Below are positions 35,095 through 44,166 of a DNA stretch of 64,000 bases, in pieces; the first letter of the stretch is position 1, and the number at the start of each line of letters is the position of its first letter. Source of the DNA: Haloarcula litorea (lineage in GTDB: Archaea; Halobacteriota; Halobacteria; Halobacteriales; Haloarculaceae); the NCBI RefSeq assembly GCF_029338195.1, contig NZ_CP119780.1, forward strand, positions 124,001 through 188,000, read 5' to 3'. Position numbers and translations under genes: made by a program. The notes under the pieces are model-generated. The model searched no databases and had not been told where the DNA came from. It was given only the letters and a program-made list of their open reading frames with translations.

Positions 35095-35248
35095 CCACCA
35101 GAGAAGAATACCGACGGCGGTATGATCAGTTAGAGTTCCACCGATCGGTAGCTCACAGGATCGAACAGCCCATAGATCCGTGTGCGTCACGGCGTAGCAT
35201 ACGATAGAAATCCATCGGATTTCACAGGCCAGTCACAGCGTTCAAGAT

Positions 35249-35371
35249 ATGTCTAGTACGGTACTAGACATCCTGATTCACGACGCGACAGTATTAACAG
35301 TCGACGAGAACGACCACCTGTACTGCAACGGCACGGTTGTCGTCGACGACAGGAAGATCGAGACGGGGCGA
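35249..35371 (+). pseudogene. Amidohydrolase N-terminal fragment
   Basis: The frame from ATG 35249 reads LDILIHDATVLTVDENDHLY, then CNGTVVVDDRKIETG. This is the first beta sandwich of TRZ/ATZ-type amidohydrolases. After about 41 codons it runs into the duplicated 101-bp segment and no metal-site motif follows, so the barrel is missing. The gene was truncated by the insertion or a recombination that placed the segment here. An AT-rich upstream stretch may be its old promoter. Confidence 0.6.
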
Positions 35372-35472
35372 CCGTCCGACCGGTGGCATAGCCACAGCCA
35401 AGCGCGCCAGCCTCAATACTGTTCGGTCGCTCTCCCGGCGTCGGGCGCACCCGCACTCGATCCATCGTCCCG
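35372..35472. repeat. Duplicated 101-bp segment, copy 2
   Basis: It matches 27667-27767 ungapped with about seven differences. On the minus strand it carries an ATG and six codons (MPPVGR versus MPPGGR), then joins the amidohydrolase fragment. It is thus a promoter-plus-start copy without its gene. Confidence 0.7.
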
Positions 35473-36497
35473 CCGTCCGATCTACAACAGCACCCCCGAG
35501 AGCGCAGACGGCGAGGGCTGGGGCAAGCTCTTCGCCGTGATCGGTCCGGGGGCTGGGACGGGAGCCGAGAGGCGTAGCCGTCAGCTCCGACCGCCGGGAT
35601 GCCGAACGGTCCGAGTCAGGGCCGATCCCACCCGGGTGGTCCGTCCTCGAGGCTCCGGCGGGAGGACGACGACTCGGGTCCTATCTCTGTCCGACAAAAA
35701 GACAGAACACTCAAAATTATATAATACTAGCAATAACAATATATTTCTCGCCAGGTCCGGTCCCGGTGCCATCGCTGTCGAGAGCGGATCACGGACCACA
35801 GTCGCGCCGCCCGGTTGTCGCTCAGGGGACTGTGCGGACGCCGATCCGAAACACCCGTGAAAAGACCCGAGAGAGGCTTGACGGCGTGATAGTCGCGTGT
35901 GGATGGGGACTGTCCGAGTAGACACCCTGTCGTCGTGGGCGGACCCCCCACACGGAACCGAGAGACGTCACGTCCCTATCCCTCGGGTTCCTCGTTCGGG
36001 AGAAGCCGACGAACCGTCCCGGGCTGCGGAGAGCGAGGTTACGACGGTCGTCACGTCCAGCCAACGGAACCGCTAGCTAAATACAATAGAAAATCATATA
36101 TTGTATCTGTCTAATTTCGAAACTACCCGGAGTTCTTATCTATCTACGAGGACGTCGACTGCGGGGCCGAGGAACACCGTGTCGAAGCGGTGCAGGCGGA
36201 CCTGTGCGAGACGCCGGCGCGTCGTTCGATGCACCACGACGACGATCGATCGTTCGGTTCGGCGGGCCGACGCCGCGACGCGCTCTCTCTTTCCGGGTGA
36301 TTGGCGGCGTCACCCGCCGCGTCCGGTCGGTCCGACGAGGAGGCGGCGAGAGTCGGAGGGACCGTTCACGGCAGCTGGCGGTTCGGGTGCGGAATAACGC
36401 CGCAGGCGTCGGTCACCGTGGCCCCGCGTCGTCTGGAGCCGACCGGCCCGGCGGGGGACAAGTCATATGTGACGCTGTCGTATCGTGTGACACCGCT
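35473..36497. other. 1-kb gene-free stretch
   Basis: No gene can be supported. Two short AT-rich islands (35695-35755 and 36078-36115) stand out in GC-rich DNA and may mark old promoters or element ends. A plus-strand frame at about 36131-36301 (IYEDVDCGAEEHRVEAVQAD) has a protein-like start but no start codon; I do not call it. The sequence just before 36498 (CAAGTCATATGTGACG) may be the promoter of the next gene. Confidence 0.4.
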
Positions 36498-37140
36498 ATG
36501 ATCTCTCGGCGAACGATCCGTAACGGAGCGATCGGCGCAGTCCTCGGCACTGCCCTCGGTTTCGTCCCGCTGGTGTTGTTGATCGCGCCGATCGTCGGCG
36601 GCGTCGCTGGCTATCTCGAACGCGACGGCGTGAAGCCGGGCGCGGTCGCCGAGGGAGTCGCCGGCCTCTTGATGGCCGCGCTCACGACGCTCGTCACCGG
36701 GACGGTGCTGTTCGTGCGATTCGGCGACCTGTCTTTCGCGTCGCCCGACGTCCTTCACCGCCACGCTCGTCGCGGACGAACCGATCGACACCGCCGACCT
36801 GTTCGACGACGAACCGCTGCTCGTCCCGGGGGCCGACCGGACTGAGGTCGACTGTTTCAGGGGCAGTTCGGCGACACACCGCTGCTTCGAGTACGACGGC
36901 CAGGTGTACGCCGACTATGAGACCAGCGAAGCGGCGACGGTCTACGTCTCCGCGCAGCTCGACGGGGGCAACGAGTGGTTCGCCGGGGGGTGGACCGGCA
37001 ACGAATATCGGGAGTGGTCCCGGGTCCAACTCGACGGTCCGCAGTCGGGCTGGCGACGCACGGACGGCGAGGTCGAAGATACGTGGTCGGCTGATTGGTT
37101 CGTGGCAGCTGTTCTTCGAACCACGAGTAGCTCGCGAGGC
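36498..37140 (+). pseudogene. Frameshifted DUF5518-like membrane protein with outer domain
   Basis: From ATG 36498 the frame gives two or three membrane spans (LGTALGFVPLVLLIAPIVGG, GVAGLLMAALTTLVTGTV), reminiscent of DUF5518. At about 36750 the coding sense moves to another frame: TATLVADEPIDTADLFDDEP, EVDCFRGSSATHRCFEYDGQ, then VYVSAQLDGGNEWFAGGW. It ends against the AEC transporter tail. One indel joins both, so this was a membrane protein with an extracellular domain carrying a Cys pair. The 3' end seems cut off. Confidence 0.5.
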
Positions 37141-37144
37141 TCGG

Positions 37145-38098
37145 TCAAACGATTACGCCTGACTGCAACAGGGCGACCAGTGCGGTCAGGACAACGGTTC
37201 CGATCACTGTCGTCACGAAGATTGTGGTACTGAGATATTCGGGGGCCGTGATACCGTCGACCGCCCTGACATCGGCGTACTCGATGATCAGCGCCAACGG
37301 GATGACGGCCGCAGGGGTCGCACATTCGAGTATGAACACCCGGGCGACGGTCGGATTGTCGAATCCAAGCGCGAGTGCGATCCCGATCCCGATCATCGGT
37401 GCAACGCCGAGCTTCAGGACCGAGGGAGTGACCGTGCGAGAAACGGCCGATACGTCGGTGTCTGCCAACTGGACGCCCAGTATCAAGAGCATTATCGGGA
37501 TCGAGGAGTCGCCGACGAGTCGGAGTGTCTCCATTAGTGCAGTCTCCCCTGTCGGAACGAGACCGAGACCGCGTACCAGGACCGCAGCGATGACGGCGTA
37601 CACAAGCGGTAGGCGGAAGATTTCTTTGACAGAACGGAGAGCGCTTCGGTCCGTCCCGCGTGACGCGATATACACGCCGAGCGTGTAGACGATCAGGTTC
37701 TGAATCGTCAGGTACAGTACCGCAGTGGTTCGTCCGACGTCTCCGAACGCGAATTCCGAGAGCGGAATCCCGATGAACCCGGAGTTGGGGATTGCCGCCG
37801 CGAGCATCATCGCGCCGAGTAGCGGCCCGGACTCACCGACGAGTCGACCAGCAATCCAGGCGACACCCACCATAACGAGAGCGTAAGCGATGACACCGAC
37901 ACCGAGTTTCACGATCGCGGCCCCACTCAGGTCAGTCGTCGCGATGCTGTGGAAGGCAAGCGCAGGGACCAGTACGTAGAGCCCGACGGTGTTTAATGAC
38001 GTAACGTCGATGTCAGCCACACGTGTCAGCAGGTACCCGACTGCAGCGATGACGAGAATCGGGCCGACGGCACCAGTAAATGCAGAGATCAGTGACAT
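37145..38098 (-). CDS. AEC (auxin efflux carrier) family transporter
   Basis: The 317-residue protein has ten hydrophobic segments in two repeats, the AEC layout. Markers include AGRLVGESGPLLGAMMLAAA, IPNSGFIGIPLSEFAFGD and LILGVQLADTDVSAVSR. AEC proteins move organic acids such as malate or malonate. It lies downstream of the 2-hydroxyacid dehydrogenase and malate synthase genes on the same strand, so organic-acid transport for that pathway is a reasonable inference. ATG 38098. Confidence 0.85.
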   Translation of the reverse strand: MSLISAFTGAVGPILVIAAVGYLLTRVADIDVTSLNTVGLYVLVPALAFHSIATTDLSGAAIVKLGVGVIAYALVMVGVAWIAGRLVGESGPLLGAMMLAAAIPNSGFIGIPLSEFAFGDVGRTTAVLYLTIQNLIVYTLGVYIASRGTDRSALRSVKEIFRLPLVYAVIAAVLVRGLGLVPTGETALMETLRLVGDSSIPIMLLILGVQLADTDVSAVSRTVTPSVLKLGVAPMIGIGIALALGFDNPTVARVFILECATPAAVIPLALIIEYADVRAVDGITAPEYLSTTIFVTTVIGTVVLTALVALLQSGVIV

Positions 38099-38339
38099 TC
38101 GTTGCTAGTAGTGTGTCCTCCCGCGTGTGTAATAGACGCCGCCCACCGCTCGTGGACTTGGCTATAGACCATCTGTGTGTAACGGCACTCCACACTGCTT
38201 TCGTATTACTCATTTGGTTTACCCACGAGAGATCACGGCTCGATCAGATCACACGAAGAGACGACGAACGGGGGCGGTCCCTCGGCAATCCCCAGTTGAT
38301 GGGGCACGACGGCAACTTCGGATATTTCACCTCTTGGGG

Positions 38340-41300
38340 CTACAGACGGTCGGAAACGGCCTCAATCGGATGTGGGGGAATGTCATCCACGCCGTCGCGG
38401 TCCCCCAACTGAGAGCGGCAGGATCCGCCAGGGGCGACGATCCCGTCTGCATCACTGGCGGCGACCTCCTCGAACAACAGGCGGCCGATAGCCTGTGAGA
38501 GGTCGTAGTGTTCATCGTGGTAGCCGAAACTTCCGGCCATCCCACAGCAGGTGGTCTCCAGCGGATCGACGGCGTATCCGACACGCCGGAGGACGCCGAC
38601 GGCGTGGTGGTCTTTGTTCGTGGCCTTCTGGTTGCAGTGACCGTGATAGCTCAGCGACCCGGCCGTACCCAGAGATCTGTCGTCGATCGGCAACGATTCG
38701 TCCAGTCGGTGGAGATCCAAATACTCCATCACACCGTAGGCGCTGTTGGCCACCCGTTCGACAGCTGGCCCGTTGAGGAGATCGAGGTACTCGTCTTGGA
38801 ACATCACAGCGTCGGACGGTTCGACGAACGCGATGTCCCAACCGTCAGCCACCCGGTCGGCTAACGTGTCCGTGTTCGCCCGTGCCCTTTCGCGCGCAGT
38901 ATCGAGCAGTCCCGACGAGAACGCCGCGCGACCGGACGGCACCGTGCCGCCGGGAATATCGACGTGGACACCGGCCGCTTCCAGCGACCGGACAGCAGCT
39001 TTCCCCGCCCGTGGATACGAGTAGTTCGTGTATGTATCCGGGAACAGCAGAACGCTATGGTCCGCATCCGCCCGCGGAACCGACGATCCGCCGCGCTGTT
39101 CGAACCAATCTTCGAGCGTCTCTCGCCGGAACGGTGGTAACTCTCGTTCGGGGGCAATACCGAACAGTTTCTGCATAGCGGTTCGGGCACCGGGAACCGC
39201 TGTTACCCAGTTCGACAACGGTGCGAGTGCGGAGCCGATTCGGGACGCGGTGTCGATGTTGGCGAACAGCCGCTCCCGGATGCTGACACCCTCCTTCTCG
39301 TGGTGTAGGTGTTTCACCTCGGCCTTGAGCTTCGCCATATCGACGCCGGTCGGACAGTCGCTCTTACACCCCTTGCAGCCGACACAGAGATCCAGCACCT
39401 CCCTCTGAAAGCGCTCGGAGTGGAGTTCGTCCTCGGGTAGGTCCCCGCTGATGGCCGACCGGAGCAGATTCGCGCGACCGCGTGTCGTCTGTATCTCTTC
39501 TTCCGAGGCGCGGTAGGTCGGGCACATCACGTCCTCGCTGGTCTGGCGGCAGGTCCCGCATCCGTTGCAGAGCTCCACGAGATGTGAGAAACCACCCTCC
39601 TCGTCGAAATCGAGTGTCGTCTGGGGCTCCAGTGACTGGTAGTCGGCCCCGTACCGGAGGTTCTCTCGCATATCCGCACCGACGCCGCGATTCGTATCTG
39701 GGCCGATGTCGTCAGGCCCCTCGCGGTAGACGACGTTCCCCGGGTGCATCCACCACTCCGGGTCGAAGGCCGTCTTGACTCGCTTGAACGCGTCCCACAG
39801 TGTCTCCCCGTACATCTTGGGGGTGAACTCCGTGCGGGCCATCCCGTCTCCGTGTTCCCCGGAGAACGATCCGTGGTGTTCGAGCACGAGGTCAGTCACG
39901 TCGTCGGTGATCGAGTGCATCGCCTCGATCCCCGCCTCGTCCTTGAGGTTCAGTATCGGCCGGATGTGGAGCGTTCCACTGCCCGCGTGGGCGAAGTACG
40001 CGGCCGACGTGCCGTGGTCGTCGAGGACCGCCTCGAACTTCTGAACGTACTCGGCGAGTTCCGATGGCGGAACCGTGGCGTCCTCGATGAAGGGGTACGG
40101 TTTCGGGTCACCCTCCAGGGACATCAGGAGGGGGATCGCCGCCTTACGAAGCTTCCATATGTCCGCCTGCTCCTCGTCGGTGTAGGCCTCGACGACGTCG
40201 AACGCCGCGCCAGCGGCGAGGAACCGGTCGTTGGTCTCGGCGATAGCCGTCTCGAAGTCGTCGTGGAGTTCGGAGTCGTATTCCAGCATCAGCGCGGCCG
40301 CGGTCCCATCGGGGATCGGCTCGACGTACTCGGAGTACCCATCAGACTCGGCGGCCAGTCTGAACACCTCGTCGTCCATCAATTCCACGGCACTGACGTC
40401 GTACTCCAGTGCGACTGGGACGGCCTCCATCGCCGCGCCGAGATCCTCGAAGCAGTACAGCGCCAGGGCTGTCTCCTCGGGGACGGTCACCAGCGACAGC
40501 TCTGCCTCGACGATGACGCCCAACGTCCCTTCGGCCCCGACGAACAGTTTCGCGAGATTCAGGACTCGCTCTCCGTCGTCGTTCTCGTAGACGACACGGT
40601 CGAGGTTGTACCCTGTGACGCGTCGTTTGAGGTCCGGGTAGCGGGCCGCGATCTCCTCGGTATTGTTCTCGACGACCTGCCGTACGGTCCGGTAGATCTC
40701 GGCCTCGCGGTCGTCCTTTGCGACGATGTCGTCCCACTCGTCGGAGTCGATGACGACCTCGCGGGCGTGAATGAGTGATCCGTCGGAGAGAACAGCTTTC
40801 ACCGCCTCTGTGTACGCGTCAGTGATACCGTATCTGACCGAGTGCGCACCCGTCGAGTTGTTCCCGATACCGCCGCCGACCGTTGCTCGGTTTGAGGAGG
40901 CGGGATCGGGCGCGAATTTCAGGCCGTGCGCCGCGAGTTCGTCGTCGAGGTCGTCTTGCACTACGCCAGGCTGGATTCGGGCCCGCCGATCATCGGGACG
41001 GACCTCCAGAATATCGTCCATATGCTGCGACACGTCGAGGACGACGCACCCCGGCCCGACCGTCTGTCCGGCCAGTGAAGAGCCGGTCCCTCGTGGGAGA
41101 ATCGGAACGCCGTGTGACGTCGCGACGTCCACCGCAGCCTGCACGTCGTCGACGCCTGTCGGATATACGACCCCAGCCGGTTCTGCGCGATAGATACTCC
41201 CGTCGGTCGCGTACAGGATCCGCGCGTACTCGTCGAACTCAACGCCGCCGTCGACGCGCGACCGGAGTTCCGCGGCGAGTTCGCGGAACGCCGAGGCATC

Positions 41301-41360
41301 GGGACGGGCGAGTTCGAGTTCGCGTGCAGACCACGTAGAGTCGGATCTCTCAGTTGCCAT
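38340..41360 (-). CDS. Fused FAD-linked oxidase and Fe-S oxidase (glycolate/D-lactate dehydrogenase type)
   Basis: From ATG 41360 (MATERSDSTWS) the protein has 1006 residues. Residues ~40-270 bind FAD (VLPRGTGSSLAGQTVGPGCV-type PP-loop, RATVGGGIGNNSTGAHSVRY). Residues ~270-530 are the FAD-oxidase C domain. A two-cluster ferredoxin region follows (CNGCGTCR..CPTYRAS and CVGCKGCKSDCPTG). CCG-type domains end it (GHCNQKATNK, CCGMAGSFGYHDEH). It oxidises a 2-hydroxyacid, passing electrons through Fe-S to quinone or another acceptor. Glycolate to glyoxylate fits the adjacent malate synthase; D-lactate or D-2-hydroxyglutarate are alternatives. Confidence 0.9.
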   Translation of the reverse strand: MATERSDSTWSARELELARPDASAFRELAAELRSRVDGGVEFDEYARILYATDGSIYRAEPAGVVYPTGVDDVQAAVDVATSHGVPILPRGTGSSLAGQTVGPGCVVLDVSQHMDDILEVRPDDRRARIQPGVVQDDLDDELAAHGLKFAPDPASSNRATVGGGIGNNSTGAHSVRYGITDAYTEAVKAVLSDGSLIHAREVVIDSDEWDDIVAKDDREAEIYRTVRQVVENNTEEIAARYPDLKRRVTGYNLDRVVYENDDGERVLNLAKLFVGAEGTLGVIVEAELSLVTVPEETALALYCFEDLGAAMEAVPVALEYDVSAVELMDDEVFRLAAESDGYSEYVEPIPDGTAAALMLEYDSELHDDFETAIAETNDRFLAAGAAFDVVEAYTDEEQADIWKLRKAAIPLLMSLEGDPKPYPFIEDATVPPSELAEYVQKFEAVLDDHGTSAAYFAHAGSGTLHIRPILNLKDEAGIEAMHSITDDVTDLVLEHHGSFSGEHGDGMARTEFTPKMYGETLWDAFKRVKTAFDPEWWMHPGNVVYREGPDDIGPDTNRGVGADMRENLRYGADYQSLEPQTTLDFDEEGGFSHLVELCNGCGTCRQTSEDVMCPTYRASEEEIQTTRGRANLLRSAISGDLPEDELHSERFQREVLDLCVGCKGCKSDCPTGVDMAKLKAEVKHLHHEKEGVSIRERLFANIDTASRIGSALAPLSNWVTAVPGARTAMQKLFGIAPERELPPFRRETLEDWFEQRGGSSVPRADADHSVLLFPDTYTNYSYPRAGKAAVRSLEAAGVHVDIPGGTVPSGRAAFSSGLLDTARERARANTDTLADRVADGWDIAFVEPSDAVMFQDEYLDLLNGPAVERVANSAYGVMEYLDLHRLDESLPIDDRSLGTAGSLSYHGHCNQKATNKDHHAVGVLRRVGYAVDPLETTCCGMAGSFGYHDEHYDLSQAIGRLLFEEVAASDADGIVAPGGSCRSQLGDRDGVDDIPPHPIEAVSDRL

Positions 41361-41482
41361 ACCCCTGATTCCGGAGTACCGACAAATAAAACCTGTGTTG
41401 GACGGTGTCAATCGACAAGGTCGGGGAAGAGCAACGCCGCTACGGACCTGCTGTTCGAACCGAGACCCGGGTTCCGTGTGAG

Positions 41483-42790
41483 TCAGTTCCCGACGTCTGT
41501 CGCACGCTCCACGACATCGCTGCCGTACATCTCTTCGAGAGCCTCGTGCTGGTCGGGACGATGGTCGTAGACGTCCTGGAACAACGTGACAGGCGTCTGC
41601 GCGGCCTGATAGGTCGCCTCGTCCCACATCCGGTCCTTCGTGACTTCTACCTCGACTCCATCGACGACGAGCGTCGCGGCCCTGGTCATCGCGATAGCGC
41701 CCTTGCCTGCCTCCTTGGCAGCCTCGAACTCCTCCATCGAGTCGACGATGTCGTTGAGACTCGGGACGTACGCCGTCCGGTCCAGTAGTTCCTCGCGGAG
41801 GTCGTCCTCACTGAGGCGATGCTCCTCGTTTCCGATGTGCAGGTCGTACTCGTCGTCTGCCGTCTGTTCCAGCGAGACTGCGTCGTCGTCGTACACCTGT
41901 TGACCGTTCACCTCTTCGAGTTCGACCTCACGATCACCAACGTCGAGAAGCCAGCGGCCGGTCTCGGGCGGCAACGGGGCCGTGTTCGCTTCGACGACCT
42001 GCCCGGGAGTCAGCGACCAGATACCCGTCATCCCCTTCGCTCGGTTGTCTGCCATCCGCTCGTGGTAGCCCTCCACGTCGCGGATGTCGTCGTACGGGCC
42101 GTCGACAGCGATGAGACCGGCCGCGCTGGCTCCCCGTGAGGTGTTGTGACGGAGTTCGGCCCACGGCGGAAGTTCACCTGTGGGCGTCATCGCGCGCATA
42201 TCCTTCGTGTAGTCCACCTCGCCGTCGACGAGCAGGAAGAGGCGTTCGAGGTTGTTCGAAGGTTTGCCCATCTCCGCTCGGAGGTCGCCGAGGGCGAGTT
42301 CTGCCTCACCACTCTCGACGATCACCGACATCGAGAGGCTCCCCTCTTCGAGACCGTGTTCGTTCTCGATGATGGTGAAGAACTCGTCGGCTTTCTTCCA
42401 GTCGTCGATGTCGCCGACCTCCGGGATGACGAACCCGTCGATGTGTTCGACAGCGCCGTTGTCCGGGTCAGCGACCTCCAGCATCTGCTGGAACCCCTGA
42501 TACCGCGTCGTCGGCGACTCGCGGTGCCAGACGACACGCGGGTGAATCTCACCGGGGAAGTCGGTGCCGTGTTCGGCGACGACCTCGACGATGTTCTGGA
42601 CACCTTCCGCACGCATATTGGGTGCAGTAGCGTCCTCGTTGTCGGGGACCCAGACATCTGGGGCCTCCATCCCACGGAGTTGTGCCGCACTTCGAATCAT
42701 CTTCGCCGTGTCGTCCTCGCCGTCGACTGCCGTCGGCGAGGTGAAGAACGTTCGGACGAACTCCCTCTCGTAGTGCCTTTCGACGCTCAT
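41483..42790 (-). CDS. aceB: Haloarchaeal-type malate synthase
   Basis: The 435-residue protein begins VERHYEREFVRTFFTSPTAV and contains APDVWVPDNEDATAPN, PRVVWHRESPTTRYQGFQQM, IVESGEAELALGDLRAEMGK and GMTGIWSLTPGQV. This is the short CitE-related malate synthase known from haloarchaea (glyoxylate plus acetyl-CoA to malate). No isocitrate lyase gene is visible, so glyoxylate may come from the neighbouring 2-hydroxyacid dehydrogenase. The dehydrogenase starts 122 bases downstream on the same strand, making an operon likely. ATG 42790. Confidence 0.9.
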   Translation of the reverse strand: MSVERHYEREFVRTFFTSPTAVDGEDDTAKMIRSAAQLRGMEAPDVWVPDNEDATAPNMRAEGVQNIVEVVAEHGTDFPGEIHPRVVWHRESPTTRYQGFQQMLEVADPDNGAVEHIDGFVIPEVGDIDDWKKADEFFTIIENEHGLEEGSLSMSVIVESGEAELALGDLRAEMGKPSNNLERLFLLVDGEVDYTKDMRAMTPTGELPPWAELRHNTSRGASAAGLIAVDGPYDDIRDVEGYHERMADNRAKGMTGIWSLTPGQVVEANTAPLPPETGRWLLDVGDREVELEEVNGQQVYDDDAVSLEQTADDEYDLHIGNEEHRLSEDDLREELLDRTAYVPSLNDIVDSMEEFEAAKEAGKGAIAMTRAATLVVDGVEVEVTKDRMWDEATYQAAQTPVTLFQDVYDHRPDQHEALEEMYGSDVVERATDVGN

Positions 42791-42904
42791 AAGACACGAC
42801 AGACAGAGTAATGGGCATCACTAATACCCGGCTGTACAGGCAAATATAGCTGTATCATCGCGACTAGCAGCGGGTAGACGACAACGGCCACACGCGTGAT
42901 ACAC

Positions 42905-43819
42905 TCAGACGGCTCTCGATCGCTTCGCCCACCCGATGCGCGTTATCGCTTCTGCGCCGAGCTGACCGAGGAGACCCGCGGCTTCGAGATCGTGTTCCTC
43001 GAAGGCGTCGACGACTATGTCGCCGGCGCTGAGCACGCCGTGGTTCCCGATCGGGACGTACAGCCCCGACCGCAGTTCGCCACGATTGTGATCGTCTTCG
43101 GTCATCTCGTGGTCTGTGTGGATCTCTGGGTCACCAGTCCGGTAGGTTCGTGCTGCGGGCGTTTCCTCGTCGATGTCGTAGTTCGGCCTGTCGCCGGCCC
43201 GCTCCAGACACTCTTCCGTCGCTTCGATAGTCCGGAGCGTGTTGGTGTTCTTATCGGCCAGCCGAACAGTCGTATTGACCAGTCCGAGGATGTTCTTGGC
43301 AGCGTCGGCGAGGATTTCGGCGACTTCCTGACGGGAACTCGCCTTTCGGAGCTCCTGGCTGGTCTCCCGGAGTACCTCGATACGCTGTTCCCGTCGCTTC
43401 TCGTCGGTGATGTCTCGAACGGCACCGTGGAGAGACACAGTCTCGCCTTCTTCTACACAGGGATCACAGTGCATACGTATCGAGTGCTCTGTCGTCCCTT
43501 CACCGACGAGTCCCACATCGATCGTGAACGCCTCCTGGTCCGCTATCGCTGCTTCGAAGGCAGTCGTCGCGCGTGACTCGCCAGTCTCCGTGTAGTGAGA
43601 GACGAGTTCTGAGAAAGAGAACGTTCGCTCCGGATCAACGCCGTGGATCTCTTTGGCCTTGTGACTCCACCACATCTCGTCAGTAGTCACATCGTAGGAC
43701 CACACACCGACGCCCGTGAGTCGTTGGATGCTTGATACCATCTCACGGTACTGTTGGCTCTCCTCGGGCGATACCTCGTGTCGATTCACGTCCTCATCGA
43801 GGGGTGAGAAGTCATCCAT
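42905..43819 (-). CDS. PAS-GAF sensor protein without kinase domain
   Basis: From ATG 43819 the protein has 304 residues. The PAS domain is at ~35-155 (GVGVWSYDVTTDEMWWSHKA, then DPERTFSFSELVSHY). A linker helix with DEKRREQRIEVLRETSQELR follows, then a GAF domain at ~185-300 (STRQEVAEILADAAKNIL-like; LYVPIGNHGVLSAGD). There is no histidine kinase, output or HTH after GAF, and the C-terminus is at the GAF end. In haloarchaea such lines usually go on to a kinase or Bat HTH, so it may be truncated or act through partners. It lies between malate synthase and iclR. Confidence 0.75.
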   Translation of the reverse strand: MDDFSPLDEDVNRHEVSPEESQQYREMVSSIQRLTGVGVWSYDVTTDEMWWSHKAKEIHGVDPERTFSFSELVSHYTETGESRATTAFEAAIADQEAFTIDVGLVGEGTTEHSIRMHCDPCVEEGETVSLHGAVRDITDEKRREQRIEVLRETSQELRKASSRQEVAEILADAAKNILGLVNTTVRLADKNTNTLRTIEATEECLERAGDRPNYDIDEETPAARTYRTGDPEIHTDHEMTEDDHNRGELRSGLYVPIGNHGVLSAGDIVVDAFEEHDLEAAGLLGQLGAEAITRIGWAKRSRAV

Positions 43820-44082
43820 AGGACCCGGTAACACAGACTGTGCTGTAAAACCTTTCGTATCTCGCAACACTACTCGTCAGCGTGCACACTGAGCACTATA
43901 CGGACGTTTTCCGTAGCGATGGGGATGACACCAGTTTTCCGTGCCGACGTGGTCTCGCCAGGGGGTAAGTCTGTGCTCGGGAGTCACTGAAGAAAGTATC
44001 AAAACACGTATACTTAACGATTCCGAGACGAACGTCCGTCGGGTCCTCGTCAGAAATAGCGGGCTACTGGTCCGACTCACCG

Positions 44083-44097
44083 TTCTCATTATGCGAA
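44083..44097. promoter_or_regulatory. IclR-type operator, site 1
   Basis: TTCTCATTATGCGAA, an imperfect palindrome centred on CATTATG, 70 bases before iclR. It matches three further sites at 44119, 45325 and 45426. Confidence 0.6.
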
Positions 44098-44118
44098 CGT
44101 CGTTATCAGATCGTGCCA

Positions 44119-44133
44119 TTCGCATTATGATAA
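44119..44133. promoter_or_regulatory. IclR-type operator, site 2
   Basis: TTCGCATTATGATAA, 34 bases before the iclR ATG. It overlaps a likely TATA box (TAACGGTTATTTATC), so a bound repressor would block the iclR promoter. Confidence 0.6.
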
Positions 44134-44166
44134 CGGTTATTTATCTACCATCACAAACAGTGGTGT

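Noticed and set aside
33910-35190. 426-codon minus-strand frame over the quinone reductase
   Set aside because: Antisense to an enzyme with clear motifs. Its last part (33910-34100) is hydrophobic and looked tempting, but it has no independent start or homology I can name.
36131-36301. Protein-like frame IYEDVDCGAEEHRVEAVQAD
   Set aside because: No start codon, 57 codons only, no neighbour support, and the opposite strand is equally open.
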